This document shows, one piece after another, positions 26,699 through 35,780 of a stretch of DNA of 64,000 bases. A program made the position numbers and the translations under genes. Origin of the DNA: Vibrio artabrorum (GTDB lineage Bacteria; Pseudomonadota; Gammaproteobacteria; Enterobacterales; Vibrionaceae). The notes beneath the pieces are model-generated. The model ran no database searches and was not told the origin of the DNA. It worked only from the letters and a program-made list of their open reading frames with translations. Location: the NCBI RefSeq assembly GCF_024347295.1, contig NZ_AP025459.1:682001-746000 (forward strand). The letters are read 5' to 3'. Every line of letters begins with the position of its first letter. Position 1 is the stretch's first letter.

Positions 26699-27445
26699 AT
26701 GGAACTTAAAGTAGATACCCACACCCACACGTACGCGAGCGGTCATGCTTACAGCACGTTGATTGAAAACGCTAAGTTGGCAAAACAAAATGGGTTAGCC
26801 ATGTTTTGTACCACAGACCATTCGGAGTCGATGCCAGGCGCGCCACACTATTGGTTTTTCAGTAATCAACGAGTGCTTCCTCGTTTTATCGAAGACGTTG
26901 CAATCATCCGTGGTGTCGAGTCGAATATCATCAACACTCAGGGTGAAATCGACATTCATCCGAGCGTTGATAAGAACTTAGATTGGGTGATCGCGAGTTT
27001 CCACGAGCCTGTCTTTTGCCCATCGGATGTCGCAACTCACACACAAGCGCTGTTGAATGTGATTAAGAGTGGTCGGGTCGATGCACTGGGTCACTTAGGG
27101 AACCCGAATTTTGATTTCGATTTTGAAGCTGTGGTTCAGTGTGCGGTGGAACATAATGTTGCCATCGAAATTAATAACACGACACTTAAAGGCAATAGCC
27201 GTGTAGGCAGTATTGATCGCTGTTATGAAATTGCAAGAATAGCCAAAGAGAAAGGGGCGTTTATTACCACGGGAAGTGATGCGCATTTTTGCCTAGATGT
27301 CGGAGGATTGGATCTTGTCTCTTCCTTACTTGACGAAGTGGGTGTGGATTCGAATAAAGTGATCACTCATTCACCGCAGCAATTCTTGTCATTTTTGGCG
27401 CTACGTGGTCGCAACGAGATTTCAGAATACTCAGCACTTGTTTAA
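26699..27445 (+). CDS. PHP-domain phosphatase, YcdX-like
   Basis: This 248-residue cytoplasmic metalloenzyme has PHP motifs in order: [11 protein letters not shown] near the start, TTDHSE, GVESNI, SFHEP, LGHLGNP and GSDAHF. These supply the trinuclear metal site. E. coli YcdX is a phosphatase of this type. The ATG at 26699 is used because the TTG just upstream adds only one residue and aaggg lies in front. The physiological substrate is unknown. Confidence 0.88.
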   Translation: MELKVDTHTHTYASGHAYSTLIENAKLAKQNGLAMFCTTDHSESMPGAPHYWFFSNQRVLPRFIEDVAIIRGVESNIINTQGEIDIHPSVDKNLDWVIASFHEPVFCPSDVATHTQALLNVIKSGRVDALGHLGNPNFDFDFEAVVQCAVEHNVAIEINNTTLKGNSRVGSIDRCYEIARIAKEKGAFITTGSDAHFCLDVGGLDLVSSLLDEVGVDSNKVITHSPQQFLSFLALRGRNEISEYSALV

Positions 27446-27590
27446 GAGAATGTCGGCGGGTTTGCATTTCGACACAATCAATTTTTGTGCGTGGCCTATT
27501 TTTGTATACACTAGCCGGAAAATAATAAAGTCGAAGCGCTGTAATAATGATGGCGCTATCTTCAAAGTCACAGTTTCACTTGGAGAAACA

Positions 27591-27986
27591 ATGAAAACTC
27601 GCTCAATTCTTTTATCTGGCCTAATCGCTGCTGCAGTAATGTCTGGCAACGCATTTGCAAACGTTGACCTGAAGAAAAACATGCAAGAAATGAAGCTTGC
27701 ATTCAAACAAGCAGCAGAAGCTCAAAGCATTGAAGAGATGCAGAAACCGATCGTTCGTTTAGACACGCTTGTTGCAGAACTGAAAACGGGTGTGTACCCA
27801 GTAGAAAAAGAAAAGAACTTCATGGAAGGCTTTAAAAAGATCAGCGCATCACTGGATAGCATTGAGCAGAAGCTAGACCAAGGTGACTTAGAATCGGCAC
27901 AGCAAGAACTGCGTACTATTGACGGCCTTCGTAAGGAGTACCATGATAAGCGTAACCCAAGTATCTGGAGTAAGATCTTCGGTTAA
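27591..27986 (+). CDS. Periplasmic cytochrome b562
   Basis: This 131-residue protein has a signal peptide (LLSGLIAAAVMSGNAFA) followed by a four-helix bundle. The axial ligands expected for cytochrome b562 are seen: a Met near the start of the mature protein (LKKNMQEM) and a His near the end (LRKEYHDKR). It carries non-covalent heme and transfers electrons in the periplasm. The start at 27591 is supported by cttggagaaaca directly upstream, and the frame is open far upstream without a domain. It is likely cybC, but the symbol is left out because paralogues occur. Confidence 0.82.
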   Translation: MKTRSILLSGLIAAAVMSGNAFANVDLKKNMQEMKLAFKQAAEAQSIEEMQKPIVRLDTLVAELKTGVYPVEKEKNFMEGFKKISASLDSIEQKLDQGDLESAQQELRTIDGLRKEYHDKRNPSIWSKIFG

Positions 27987-28023
27987 TTTGCTTATCTAGA
28001 GATTTTGCTGGCTAGATACGTAA

Positions 28024-28196
28024 TACCAATCGCAGTCAATAACGGGTCATCATAGTTTGTTAAAAACCTCGATAACGTCGTTAGAATTTTTGATTGTAGA
28101 ATAACGACTTAGCGAAGGTGCTTGTCGAAAAGAGCGGCCTTGTTGTCAAGCTTTTTCCCTACGCTATTCCTGAACACATACTTACTGTGATTGGTA
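28024..28196. mobile_element. MITE-like element with IS630-type ends
   Basis: taccaatcgcagt (28024-28036) and actgtgattggta (28184-28196) are terminal inverted repeats with one mismatch, bounded by TA on each side. The 173-bp interior has no gene. TA target sites and CCAAT-type ends resemble IS630/Tc1 elements, and the IS630 element at 51223 also begins CCAATTCC. This is probably a non-autonomous derivative (inference). Confidence 0.5.
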
Positions 28197-28230
28197 TAGC
28201 AAACAGCAAAACCACAAGATTCGATTTCTA

Positions 28231-28279
28231 AACGCCGCCTTACCTTGCCCTTATCCCGGGTGGTAAGGCGGCGTTTTTT
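28231..28279. terminator. Strong GC-rich terminator
   Basis: aacgccgccttacc (28231-28244) and ggtaaggcggcgtt (28262-28275) are perfect 14-bp arms followed by Ts. It lies between convergent genes (cytochrome b562 and LysR) and can serve both. Confidence 0.85.
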
Positions 28280-28325
28280 GTTGTCTGCCGTCACTCTCAG
28301 GAGTCACGATGGAACGGCAATACTA

Positions 28326-29261
28326 TTAGATCGGTGATTCTCCGGCTAACTTATTGCTTAAGTGCTCCATCGCATAATCGATGAACACTCGCAGTCGAGC
28401 CGGCATATACTTGGTTTGTGCAAACTGCATCGCGATTGCACCGTGATAGTTACTCTTGATGGTCCAGTCATTCAATACTTGAACGACGCTGCCTTCTGCT
28501 AACGCGTCTTGAATCACGAAGTCATGGAAGATGCCAATCCCCAATCCTTCTTTCACGCCTTTAAGTCGCATTTGAGAGTGGTTCACTGCGTATCGACCAC
28601 TAACGGAGACGGTATGAAACTCATCATCTTTGAGAAAGTCCCAAATGTGGTCTTTATCCGTTTCTGCAAGGTACAGACAATCGTGTTGACTAAGATCTGT
28701 CGGGTGAGAAGGTGTCCCTTTATAGCCCAAATAACCAGGACTGGCGCAAAGTACCAAGTTAGTCTTACCTAGCTCTTTGAGTACCAAGCTCTCATCGGGT
28801 TTGTCGGTAAGACGGAATGCAATATCGATACCTTGGCGTAGTATGTCGATATCACCATCAGCAGCGCGTAACTTAAGTTGGATCTCTGGATACTGATTCA
28901 GAAATGGCACGACAAAAGGCTGAAGTACAGAGTTCAAAAACGCTTCTGGCGCGGCCACTGTGAGTGAGCCAGAAGGCTCGGTATGATCCGACGTCGATAG
29001 CTCAACGGCTTGCTGTGCTGCGTTAATCATGATCACACTCTGGTCGTAAACCAATTGGCCAGCCTGAGTGATAATAAGTGTACGTGTGGTTCGTTCGAAT
29101 AGCTTTACTGAAAGGGCCTTTTCTAAGCGAGTGATTAGCTTACTCAATGCTGAAGGCGTGACTCCTAACTGCTTGGCGGCCGCAGTAAAACTGCCTTCAT
29201 TGACCACTAAAATAAATGAGGCGAGATCGGGAAGTAGGGCAATGAGTTTGGGATTGACCAT
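28326..29261 (-). CDS. LysR-family transcriptional regulator
   Basis: This 311-residue regulator has a helix-turn-helix at residues 11-70 (LASFILVVNEGSFTAAAKQL, VTPSALSKLITRLEKAL) and a substrate-binding domain of the CrgA-like type (residues 90-295). It is divergent from the exporter operon that starts at 29604, with 342 bases between them, and may regulate it (inference from layout). I see no other gene in that intergenic stretch. Confidence 0.87.
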   Translation of the reverse strand: MVNPKLIALLPDLASFILVVNEGSFTAAAKQLGVTPSALSKLITRLEKALSVKLFERTTRTLIITQAGQLVYDQSVIMINAAQQAVELSTSDHTEPSGSLTVAAPEAFLNSVLQPFVVPFLNQYPEIQLKLRAADGDIDILRQGIDIAFRLTDKPDESLVLKELGKTNLVLCASPGYLGYKGTPSHPTDLSQHDCLYLAETDKDHIWDFLKDDEFHTVSVSGRYAVNHSQMRLKGVKEGLGIGIFHDFVIQDALAEGSVVQVLNDWTIKSNYHGAIAMQFAQTKYMPARLRVFIDYAMEHLSNKLAGESPI

Positions 29262-29603
29262 AAGTATCCATAAGAGTCAGCAATGAGCGTAATGGTTATT
29301 GTGAGTGATTCGACAAGATTTGTGAATTAGTTTCATTAATTGGCAAAAGTAAAATTAGTCGTGATGATGTTTAACTGTCGATCTGCCTCTTCTTCAGCTC
29401 AATGCATTTGATGAAATCACCTAACGCCCGGCAACATATAGACTCATGCGACTTAGTGGACTATCCATCTAACTTACTGTCAATAGCTATCTGACATAGC
29501 CATACCAAATATTACAAACTCGCGACATTAAAGCCGATATGATTCTAGAACTTTATGTTCATCAGATGGTCACAAGACTATACAAAAATAATCGGTATCA
29601 ATA

Positions 29604-30740
29604 ATGGCGAAAATTTGGCTTGTCTCTGCTGCGAGCGTTGCATTGCTTGGCGGCGGCGCGTATTTTTATCTGCAATCTTCCACTCAACCAGAGGCGTTTC
29701 CAACGCTGGCGGTGGAAAAGGGAACCATTGAAAAACAAGCGGTAGCGGTCGGCAATATTGTCCCAGCGCACTCGGTGTCTATTAAGTCGCAAATCGATGG
29801 CATCGTGGGCGAGATGTACGTGGAGGTCGGTGAGAAAGTCAAGCAAGGCCAAGCATTGATTAAGGTTCGCCCGAACCCGACGCCGCAAGCATTAACCGAC
29901 GCATCAACAGATCTAATGCGCAGCGAGGCCGACTTAGAATCCGCTAAACAAAAGCTGGCAAACCTTGAAAGCTTGGTGAAGCAAGACATCATTCCAAAGA
30001 ATTACGATGAATACGTTAGTGCGCGTTCAACCGTGAAATCGGCTCAAGCGAACGTACTGCAAAAACGCCAGAACCTCGAATTAATTCGCAGCGGTGAAGT
30101 CTCCATTGGTGACGCTCGTTTAACCTCAACCATTTATGCACCAATTGATGGCACAGTATTAAACCGCAAAGTCGAAGTCGGTGAACCAATCATCTCGACC
30201 GAATCTAGCCAAGCCGCGACAGAAATGATGTCTCTGGCGGACATGAACAGTCTGATCTTCAAAGGCAGCGTCAGCGAGCACGATGCCGCGCAGCTTTCAC
30301 TGGGCATGCCTGTATTACTTACCGTTGCGCCTTATCCTGATATGGAAATTTCCGGTGTGTTAACCAAAGTTGCGATCCAATCAGAGAACCTTAACTCGCC
30401 AGAAGGTAACGCGACGGCAAAAAGCTTTGATAACGGATTTGAAGTGGAAGTTGGCGAACTGAAGATCCCGAAAGAGATCTTACTGCGTTCGGGCTTCTCA
30501 TCCACTGCACAAATCATACTGAAGAAATCTGAGGACGTATTAACCTTGCCAGAACGAGCACTGCAATTTGATGGCGATACACCAAACGTATTGATTCCAG
30601 ATAACTCAGAGCAAGGTTTTCACACACAAAAAGTGAAGCTTGGTTTGTCGGATGGCATCAACGTAGAAGTGTTGGACGGCGTTAAGCTAGACGAAGAAAT
30701 CATCGATAACAGCATGATGATGGGAGTCGCGCATGGCTAA
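29604..30740 (+). CDS. Periplasmic adaptor (HlyD/MacA-type membrane-fusion protein)
   Basis: This 378-residue protein is anchored by an N-terminal hydrophobic segment (IWLVSAASVALLGGGAYFYL). It has the biotinyl-lipoyl half motifs (SIKSQIDGIVGEMYVEVGEKVKQGQ, and STIYAPIDGTVLNRKVEVGEPI) around a coiled coil of about residues 90-155, then beta-barrel and membrane-proximal domains. It links the inner-membrane ABC permeases to the TolC-type channel encoded next. Its stop overlaps the start of that gene by eight bases, which shows tight coupling in the operon. Confidence 0.9.
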   Translation: MAKIWLVSAASVALLGGGAYFYLQSSTQPEAFPTLAVEKGTIEKQAVAVGNIVPAHSVSIKSQIDGIVGEMYVEVGEKVKQGQALIKVRPNPTPQALTDASTDLMRSEADLESAKQKLANLESLVKQDIIPKNYDEYVSARSTVKSAQANVLQKRQNLELIRSGEVSIGDARLTSTIYAPIDGTVLNRKVEVGEPIISTESSQAATEMMSLADMNSLIFKGSVSEHDAAQLSLGMPVLLTVAPYPDMEISGVLTKVAIQSENLNSPEGNATAKSFDNGFEVEVGELKIPKEILLRSGFSSTAQIILKKSEDVLTLPERALQFDGDTPNVLIPDNSEQGFHTQKVKLGLSDGINVEVLDGVKLDEEIIDNSMMMGVAHG

Positions 30741-32004
30741 GCGAAACTTATCTAAAATCGGATGTGCGATTCTGGCCGCCACATTCAGCTTACCAAGCTA
30801 TGCCATCTCGATTGAACAAGCGTGGCAGCAGGCGAAGCAAAGTGACCCAAACTACGAGAAAGCCAAAATTGGTGTTCAACTTGGTGAAGTGGGTGTTGAT
30901 GCAAGCCGTAGTTCACTCTTACCCGGTTTGAGTGCGACAGCATCAGCGAATTGGAGCGAATCTACCGACAATACCAATAGTTATGGGGCATCGCTTTCTC
31001 AAACCATTTGGGACAGCAGTTTGTGGTCGGATCTAGACCAAGCGAATGCCAACTACATCAAAGCTCAGCTTAAACTGGCTCAATCCCATAATGAATTAGC
31101 ACGAAGATTGCTTTCATCGTATTTGGATGTGGCAAGTGCACAGGGGGATTTACAGTTGGTGCAATCCAAGTTGGAAGAAGGCAACAAACTGTTGAAGATC
31201 ATTGAGAAGCGTTACCTCGCGGGTAAAGTGAAATCGGTGGATGTAGAAGAGATTCGAGCAACACAAGTTGCGGATAGAGTCGGTATCTTGAATGCGCGTT
31301 CTGATTTAGAAGTGAAGCGAGCGGAACTGGCTGCGTTGATCAATCAAATCCCGCAAAACGTCGATCAAATTCGTACTGACTCACTTGTTCAACCGGCCTT
31401 GTTGGTGGACTCTCAAGAGCAATGGTTAAAGCTCGCGAAGGACAGTAGTCCAGAACTTTTAGTGGCCGTGCAAAACGTGAAAGCCAGTGAATTTGCCAAA
31501 GATTCTGCACAAGGTGGGTATTACCCAACGTTAAAAGGGAACGTTGGCTACAACGATGATGACCGACGTAAAGACGGCGAGTTCAATGCAGGCATTACAC
31601 TCAGTGTGCCCATTGATTTGAACGGCGCAACACGAGCTAGAGTTGATGAGGCATCACTCAATACCCTAAGTGCAAAGCAAGATCTACGTCGAGTGGAAAT
31701 CGATATTCAAAAGCGTGTGATCCAGCAGTTCACTCAAGTCAACATCAACTGGAACCAAGTTTTGATGGCAGACGAATTGGTTACTTCTCGTGAGAAAGTG
31801 CTGCGCAGCAAAGAGAAGCTTTATGATGCGGGTCTGCTCGAAGTATCAGAAGTTATTAGTGCACACAACAGCTTGTTTGAGGCGAAAAACAGCCTACAAA
31901 CCTATTTGTATAACTATTGGCGCCAGCGTATCGGCTTGTTGCAAACCGCAGGTAAGTTAGATGACGACACTATGGCACTGATCTCCCGAGCGTTTAATTC
32001 ATGA
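30733..32004 (+). CDS. TolC-family outer-membrane efflux channel
   Basis: This 423-residue precursor has a signal peptide (LSKIGCAILAATFSLPSYA) and two outer-membrane efflux protein repeats with long alpha-helical hairpins. The GYYPTLKGNVGYN and EVSEVISAHNSLFEAKNSL segments are typical. It forms the trimeric exit duct of the exporter. It overlaps the adaptor gene at its start and the first permease gene at its end (ATGA-type overlap at 32001). Confidence 0.9.
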   Translation: MAKRNLSKIGCAILAATFSLPSYAISIEQAWQQAKQSDPNYEKAKIGVQLGEVGVDASRSSLLPGLSATASANWSESTDNTNSYGASLSQTIWDSSLWSDLDQANANYIKAQLKLAQSHNELARRLLSSYLDVASAQGDLQLVQSKLEEGNKLLKIIEKRYLAGKVKSVDVEEIRATQVADRVGILNARSDLEVKRAELAALINQIPQNVDQIRTDSLVQPALLVDSQEQWLKLAKDSSPELLVAVQNVKASEFAKDSAQGGYYPTLKGNVGYNDDDRRKDGEFNAGITLSVPIDLNGATRARVDEASLNTLSAKQDLRRVEIDIQKRVIQQFTQVNINWNQVLMADELVTSREKVLRSKEKLYDAGLLEVSEVISAHNSLFEAKNSLQTYLYNYWRQRIGLLQTAGKLDDDTMALISRAFNS

Positions 32005-33230
32005 CCAGTTTATTGCAGCAAACCTTATTGCAGCAAACATGGCAAACGCTGATGGCACATCGCATGAAAAGCATGCTCGCGATCATTGCCATTGCGTGGG
32101 GCGTAATATCTGTGGTGGTTCTGATTGCGCTGGGAGAGGGCTTTTATCGCCATCAAACTCAGCAGTTGTCGTTTATGGTCAATAATGTGCAAGTCGCGTT
32201 TCCATCGAACACCAGCAAACCTTGGCACGGCTTACCTTTACGACGTCAGATTCAGATCCCGCAGGATAAAGTCGATATGATCAAACAATCTGATTTTGTG
32301 AAATCTGCATCCAGTGTGTATGCCAAGTGGGATGCAAACATCACCAATGAAAAAGGCCAAAAACTAACGAGTTTCGTTAGTGGCATAGACCCGTACTATT
32401 TCTCATTGATTCAACGCAAGTTGGAATCGGGTTCGCGTAATCTGTCACCCAGTGATATTGCCAATCACACTCGCGTAGCGATTTTGGGCGACCAAATTGC
32501 CAAGATGGGTGAAATCAGTATCGGTCAAATGGCCAAAGTTAATGGCGTGCCATTTTTGGTCATCGGCATTATGAAAGACGAAGATGCGGGCATTTCATTT
32601 GGTGATAGCCGCAAAGTCTTCATCCCTCAAACTACCTACCTTGATTTGTGGGATGCCAAACCTTGGATGCTGCTACTCAAGCCTGCCGACGGTATGGATG
32701 GCGACGCATTCCGACAAGCCATTGTTAACTTCTATGCCAAGCAATTGCACTTCGACCCAACCGACAAAGAAGCGATTAACTTGCCAGACTTCAGTGAGGG
32801 CGCAGCGGTGATCACGGGTATTTTCCGTGGCATTCAAATCTTCCTTGGGGCAAGCGGTGCGATGACCATGGCCGTTGGCGCTCTTGGTGTCGCAAATATT
32901 ATGTTCCTCTCTGTGACAGAACGAACGCGAGAAATCGGCGTGCGCTTGGCGATTGGTGCAACGCAAAAATCCATACTCAACCAGTTCATCCTTGAAGGGC
33001 TCATTTTGGTGGCGGTCGGTACAGCTCTCGGCTTAATGGTTGCTTATTTAGTGGTCGCATTGCTTGGCTCCATTACCTTACCAGAGTGGTTAGGCTTTCC
33101 GGTTATCACGCCAGACTCTATCGCTTGGTCACTGTTAGTTACGCTAGTTCTGGCGTTGCTGGCGTCTTACTTTCCGGCAAGGCGAGCATCGCGTCTCACC
33201 CCCGTAATAGCATTAAGTGCGAGGGCGTAA
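32001..33230 (+). CDS. MacB/FtsX-type ABC exporter permease 1
   Basis: This 409-residue inner-membrane protein has the MacB topology: one helix near residues 22-45, a large periplasmic domain (about 50-270), then three C-terminal FtsX helices. The FtsX pattern is VANIMFLSVTERTREIGVRLAIGATQ. It lacks an ATPase domain, so it depends on the separate ATPase encoded at 34536. The N-terminus holds a 15-base in-frame tandem repeat (LLQQT twice). It presumably pairs with the second permease as a heterodimer (inference). Confidence 0.88.
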   Translation: MTSLLQQTLLQQTWQTLMAHRMKSMLAIIAIAWGVISVVVLIALGEGFYRHQTQQLSFMVNNVQVAFPSNTSKPWHGLPLRRQIQIPQDKVDMIKQSDFVKSASSVYAKWDANITNEKGQKLTSFVSGIDPYYFSLIQRKLESGSRNLSPSDIANHTRVAILGDQIAKMGEISIGQMAKVNGVPFLVIGIMKDEDAGISFGDSRKVFIPQTTYLDLWDAKPWMLLLKPADGMDGDAFRQAIVNFYAKQLHFDPTDKEAINLPDFSEGAAVITGIFRGIQIFLGASGAMTMAVGALGVANIMFLSVTERTREIGVRLAIGATQKSILNQFILEGLILVAVGTALGLMVAYLVVALLGSITLPEWLGFPVITPDSIAWSLLVTLVLALLASYFPARRASRLTPVIALSARA

Positions 33231-33232
33231 AT

Positions 33233-34516
33233 ATGTTGCTACCAATGAGACAAATCTTTCAGGAATTGGCAGCAGAAAAGCTGCGTTTGGGTTTAACCAT
33301 TCTTGCTGTGGCATGGGCGACCTTGTGTATTGCTGCCATGTTGGCGGTGGGCGAGGGCATTCGTCAGGGTGTATTGAGAACTGCGCAAAATGGCAACGGT
33401 AATCTGATTTACTTAACCGGAGGCATGGCGACCGTTGATTATGGCGTCTTCCACCAAGGTAAGTTTCTAACCTTAAAAGCCGACGATACCGACGTAATTA
33501 AAGCCCTGCCAGAGGTGAAAAGCGTTGCGCCAACCGCAGTTTGGGATGAGCGCATTACGGTCGGTGATCGAGGAATATGGCAAAAGCCACTAGCTGTCAC
33601 GACAGACTTCGCATCTATGACCAACTTAATCCCAATGGATGGTGGTCGTTGGCTCAATCCGCTCGACCAAAAGCAGATGCGTAAGGTGGTTGTGTTGGGT
33701 TATTCACTCGCCGCGGATCTGTTTAATCCTAATGAAGACTTCAGTTGGTTTGCTCCTGTGACACTGCAAACCAATCCGGTCGGTGAAAAGGTCAAGATTG
33801 GCAGTGAAGAGTTCACTGTGATTGGCGTGTTGAAGAAAAACAGCGCCGAAGTTGAGCAGGGTGACCAAATCAACTACGCCAGCTTTGTGCCGTTAGCCAC
33901 GTGGCAACGCTTTCATTCTAACAGTGATATTGGAGCCATCAATGTCGAGCCGCAAGCTCATGCTGATCGTGAAAAGTTGGCAAAGACTATTCGTCAGGTG
34001 ATTGCTCGTAAACATGGCGCCAGTGTGAGTGACGAGCAAGTCGTCCAAGTGGAAGACATGTTCCTTAAACAGAAAAGCATGCAACAGTTCTTAGTTGGTC
34101 TACAAAGTTTTCTTGGCATCATTGGCTTTGTCACGCTGGCCGTGGCGGGCGTCGGGATTGCGAATGTGATGTACGCGACCGTAAAACGTTCCACCCGAGA
34201 CATCGGTGTGCGCATGGCAGTCGGTGCCACGCCCACGGCCATTCGTCTTCACTACCTAGTGCAATCACTGATGACTATGATGCTCGGTGGTGTATTGGGG
34301 TTAGGTGTAACGTACGCACTTGTATCGGCCATCAGCGCCATAAACCTAGAAGGCAACACCTTCTATGAACACCTCGGGAAACCGGTCCCTGAGCTGTCTT
34401 GGGTTGTTGTTGCGATTGTGATTTCCACCTTGGTGTTTATTGGTGTCGCTTCTGCATGGCTGCCCGCAAATCGCGCCGCAAAAGTGAGCCCGTTGGAGGC
34501 ACTACAAAGTGAATAA
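33233..34516 (+). CDS. MacB/FtsX-type ABC exporter permease 2
   Basis: This 427-residue protein has the same topology as the preceding permease, with the FtsX motif VANVMYATVKRSTRDIGVRMAVGATP near residue 320. The ATG at 33233 is two bases after the previous stop and begins the first amphipathic segment, whereas a longer frame would run back through the upstream gene. Two non-identical permeases suggest a heterodimeric exporter. The transported substrate is unknown, and peptides or macrolide-like compounds are typical for the family. Confidence 0.88.
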   Translation: MLLPMRQIFQELAAEKLRLGLTILAVAWATLCIAAMLAVGEGIRQGVLRTAQNGNGNLIYLTGGMATVDYGVFHQGKFLTLKADDTDVIKALPEVKSVAPTAVWDERITVGDRGIWQKPLAVTTDFASMTNLIPMDGGRWLNPLDQKQMRKVVVLGYSLAADLFNPNEDFSWFAPVTLQTNPVGEKVKIGSEEFTVIGVLKKNSAEVEQGDQINYASFVPLATWQRFHSNSDIGAINVEPQAHADREKLAKTIRQVIARKHGASVSDEQVVQVEDMFLKQKSMQQFLVGLQSFLGIIGFVTLAVAGVGIANVMYATVKRSTRDIGVRMAVGATPTAIRLHYLVQSLMTMMLGGVLGLGVTYALVSAISAINLEGNTFYEHLGKPVPELSWVVVAIVISTLVFIGVASAWLPANRAAKVSPLEALQSE

Positions 34517-34535
34517 CAATAATTCTGGAGACAAG

Positions 34536-35255
34536 ATGTCGAACACGTCACTGGTTGATTTGACCAACATTTGTAAATATTACTCAAGCGGAGAGGCGGA
34601 AGTGCGTGCGCTAGACGGCGTCGACTTGATCATCAATCAAGGTGAGTTTCTTTCCATTCTTGGTCCGTCGGGCTCGGGTAAATCGACCCTGATGAACATG
34701 CTTGGTTGCTTAGATAAACCGACCGATGGTGAATACCAATTGGGTGGTCAAAACGTCGCGAATTTAAGCCCGAACGAGCTAGCCAGTATTCGTAACCAAA
34801 AGATAGGCTTTGTCTTCCAAAGCTTTAACTTATTGGAATACGCGACAGCGTTGGACAACGTGGCACTGCCGTTGGTTTACTCTGGTATGAAAGCCAAAGA
34901 ACGTCGCCAGCGCGCCGCAAAATTGCTAGAGCAAGTCGGGCTAGGGGATCGTCTCGACCACAAACCAAACCAGCTTTCTGGTGGTCAAAAGCAGAGAGTG
35001 GCGATTGCGAGAGCCTTGGTCAACGATCCGCAAATCATCTTAGCGGATGAACCAACAGGGGCGCTAGATTCAAAATCTGGCGCAGAGATAGAGGCTTTGT
35101 TTAATCGTCTTCACGCGGAGGGACGAACATTGATTATCGTGACACATGATAATTCGCTTGCTGAACGAACTAAGCGAATCGTGACGATCAAAGACGGTAA
35201 GGTATTGTCTGACCGTAAAGGGCAACAGTACTTAGCCGAGTGCGTTGATCTTTGA
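34536..35255 (+). CDS. MacB/LolD-type ABC transporter ATPase
   Basis: This 239-residue cytoplasmic ATPase has Walker A GPSGSGKST, a Q-loop (FVFQSFNLL), the signature LSGGQKQR, Walker B IILADEPTGALD and the switch His in IVTHD. It drives the two MacB-like permeases encoded just upstream. The ATG at 34536 with ctggagac in front is preferred to a GTG 27 bases upstream that overlaps the permease gene. It is the last gene of the five-gene exporter operon. Confidence 0.93.
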   Translation: MSNTSLVDLTNICKYYSSGEAEVRALDGVDLIINQGEFLSILGPSGSGKSTLMNMLGCLDKPTDGEYQLGGQNVANLSPNELASIRNQKIGFVFQSFNLLEYATALDNVALPLVYSGMKAKERRQRAAKLLEQVGLGDRLDHKPNQLSGGQKQRVAIARALVNDPQIILADEPTGALDSKSGAEIEALFNRLHAEGRTLIIVTHDNSLAERTKRIVTIKDGKVLSDRKGQQYLAECVDL

Positions 35256-35279
35256 CTAGAGGCTGTTGTGTTACCTGAA

Positions 35280-35417
35280 TCATTTATATGTTCTAGACTG
35301 CTCTCCATTGATGGTATTTAGGCTGAGAGCATATGCTAATGTAAAACAGGTTTGCCAGTCGTTTTCGAAGGCTTCTTGAATGATGTGGTCGGATAGTGTC
35401 ATGGGCTTGTTTCTCAT
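35280..35417 (-). CDS. Possible small protein, unrecognised
   Basis: This is a 45-residue frame with MTLSDHIIQEAFENDWQT and then CFTLAYALSLNTINGEQ. The composition looks protein-like and an aagataag stretch precedes the ATG. I do not recognise it and there is no supporting context, so it may be chance. The rest of the 35256-35780 gap shows only a possible operator before kbl. Confidence 0.25.
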   Translation of the reverse strand: MRNKPMTLSDHIIQEAFENDWQTCFTLAYALSLNTINGEQSRTYK

Positions 35418-35695
35418 CTTATCTTGGGTATTTGTGTAACGGCCGCACATTCTGAGAGAAATAGTAATTCACCACTATATTGTTTTGAGATTAAAAATTG
35501 AGATTTGATATGAAAGTGAAATCAGGTCGAATTTTCGGTGGATATGGCGTTAAAAAGAACAAGAGAGGGGCGTTAATGTGCCCTGTGTCACTGGGATGAA
35601 CTATTATTCATGCCTCAGGTTCATTAATGTTTTTCCAACTGGAGGGATAATCGAAATACAGATGTTCAACTAGAATGGTGACATAAGTTTTACAG

Positions 35696-35724
35696 TGTAA
35701 ATGATAGAATTGAAATCGTTTACA
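35696..35724. promoter_or_regulatory. Inverted repeat upstream of kbl
   Basis: tgtaaatgat (35696-35705) and atcgtttaca (35715-35724) are inverted arms with one mismatch, 57 bases before the kbl start. It could bind a dimeric regulator. The identity of that regulator is unknown. Confidence 0.3.
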
Positions 35725-35780
35725 TCCCTACATAAAGCGGCGCGCGATGCTGCTGAATAATAACTAGGAAGGAATGGGCA

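Noticed and set aside
28109-28294. 61-codon minus-strand frame between cytochrome b562 and the LysR gene
   Set aside because: It lies across the MITE-like element and the strong terminator, so it is a chance frame.
33086-33232. Upstream extension of the second exporter permease
   Set aside because: The extension lies inside the preceding permease gene in another frame. The ATG at 33233 directly after that gene's stop fits operon structure and topology.
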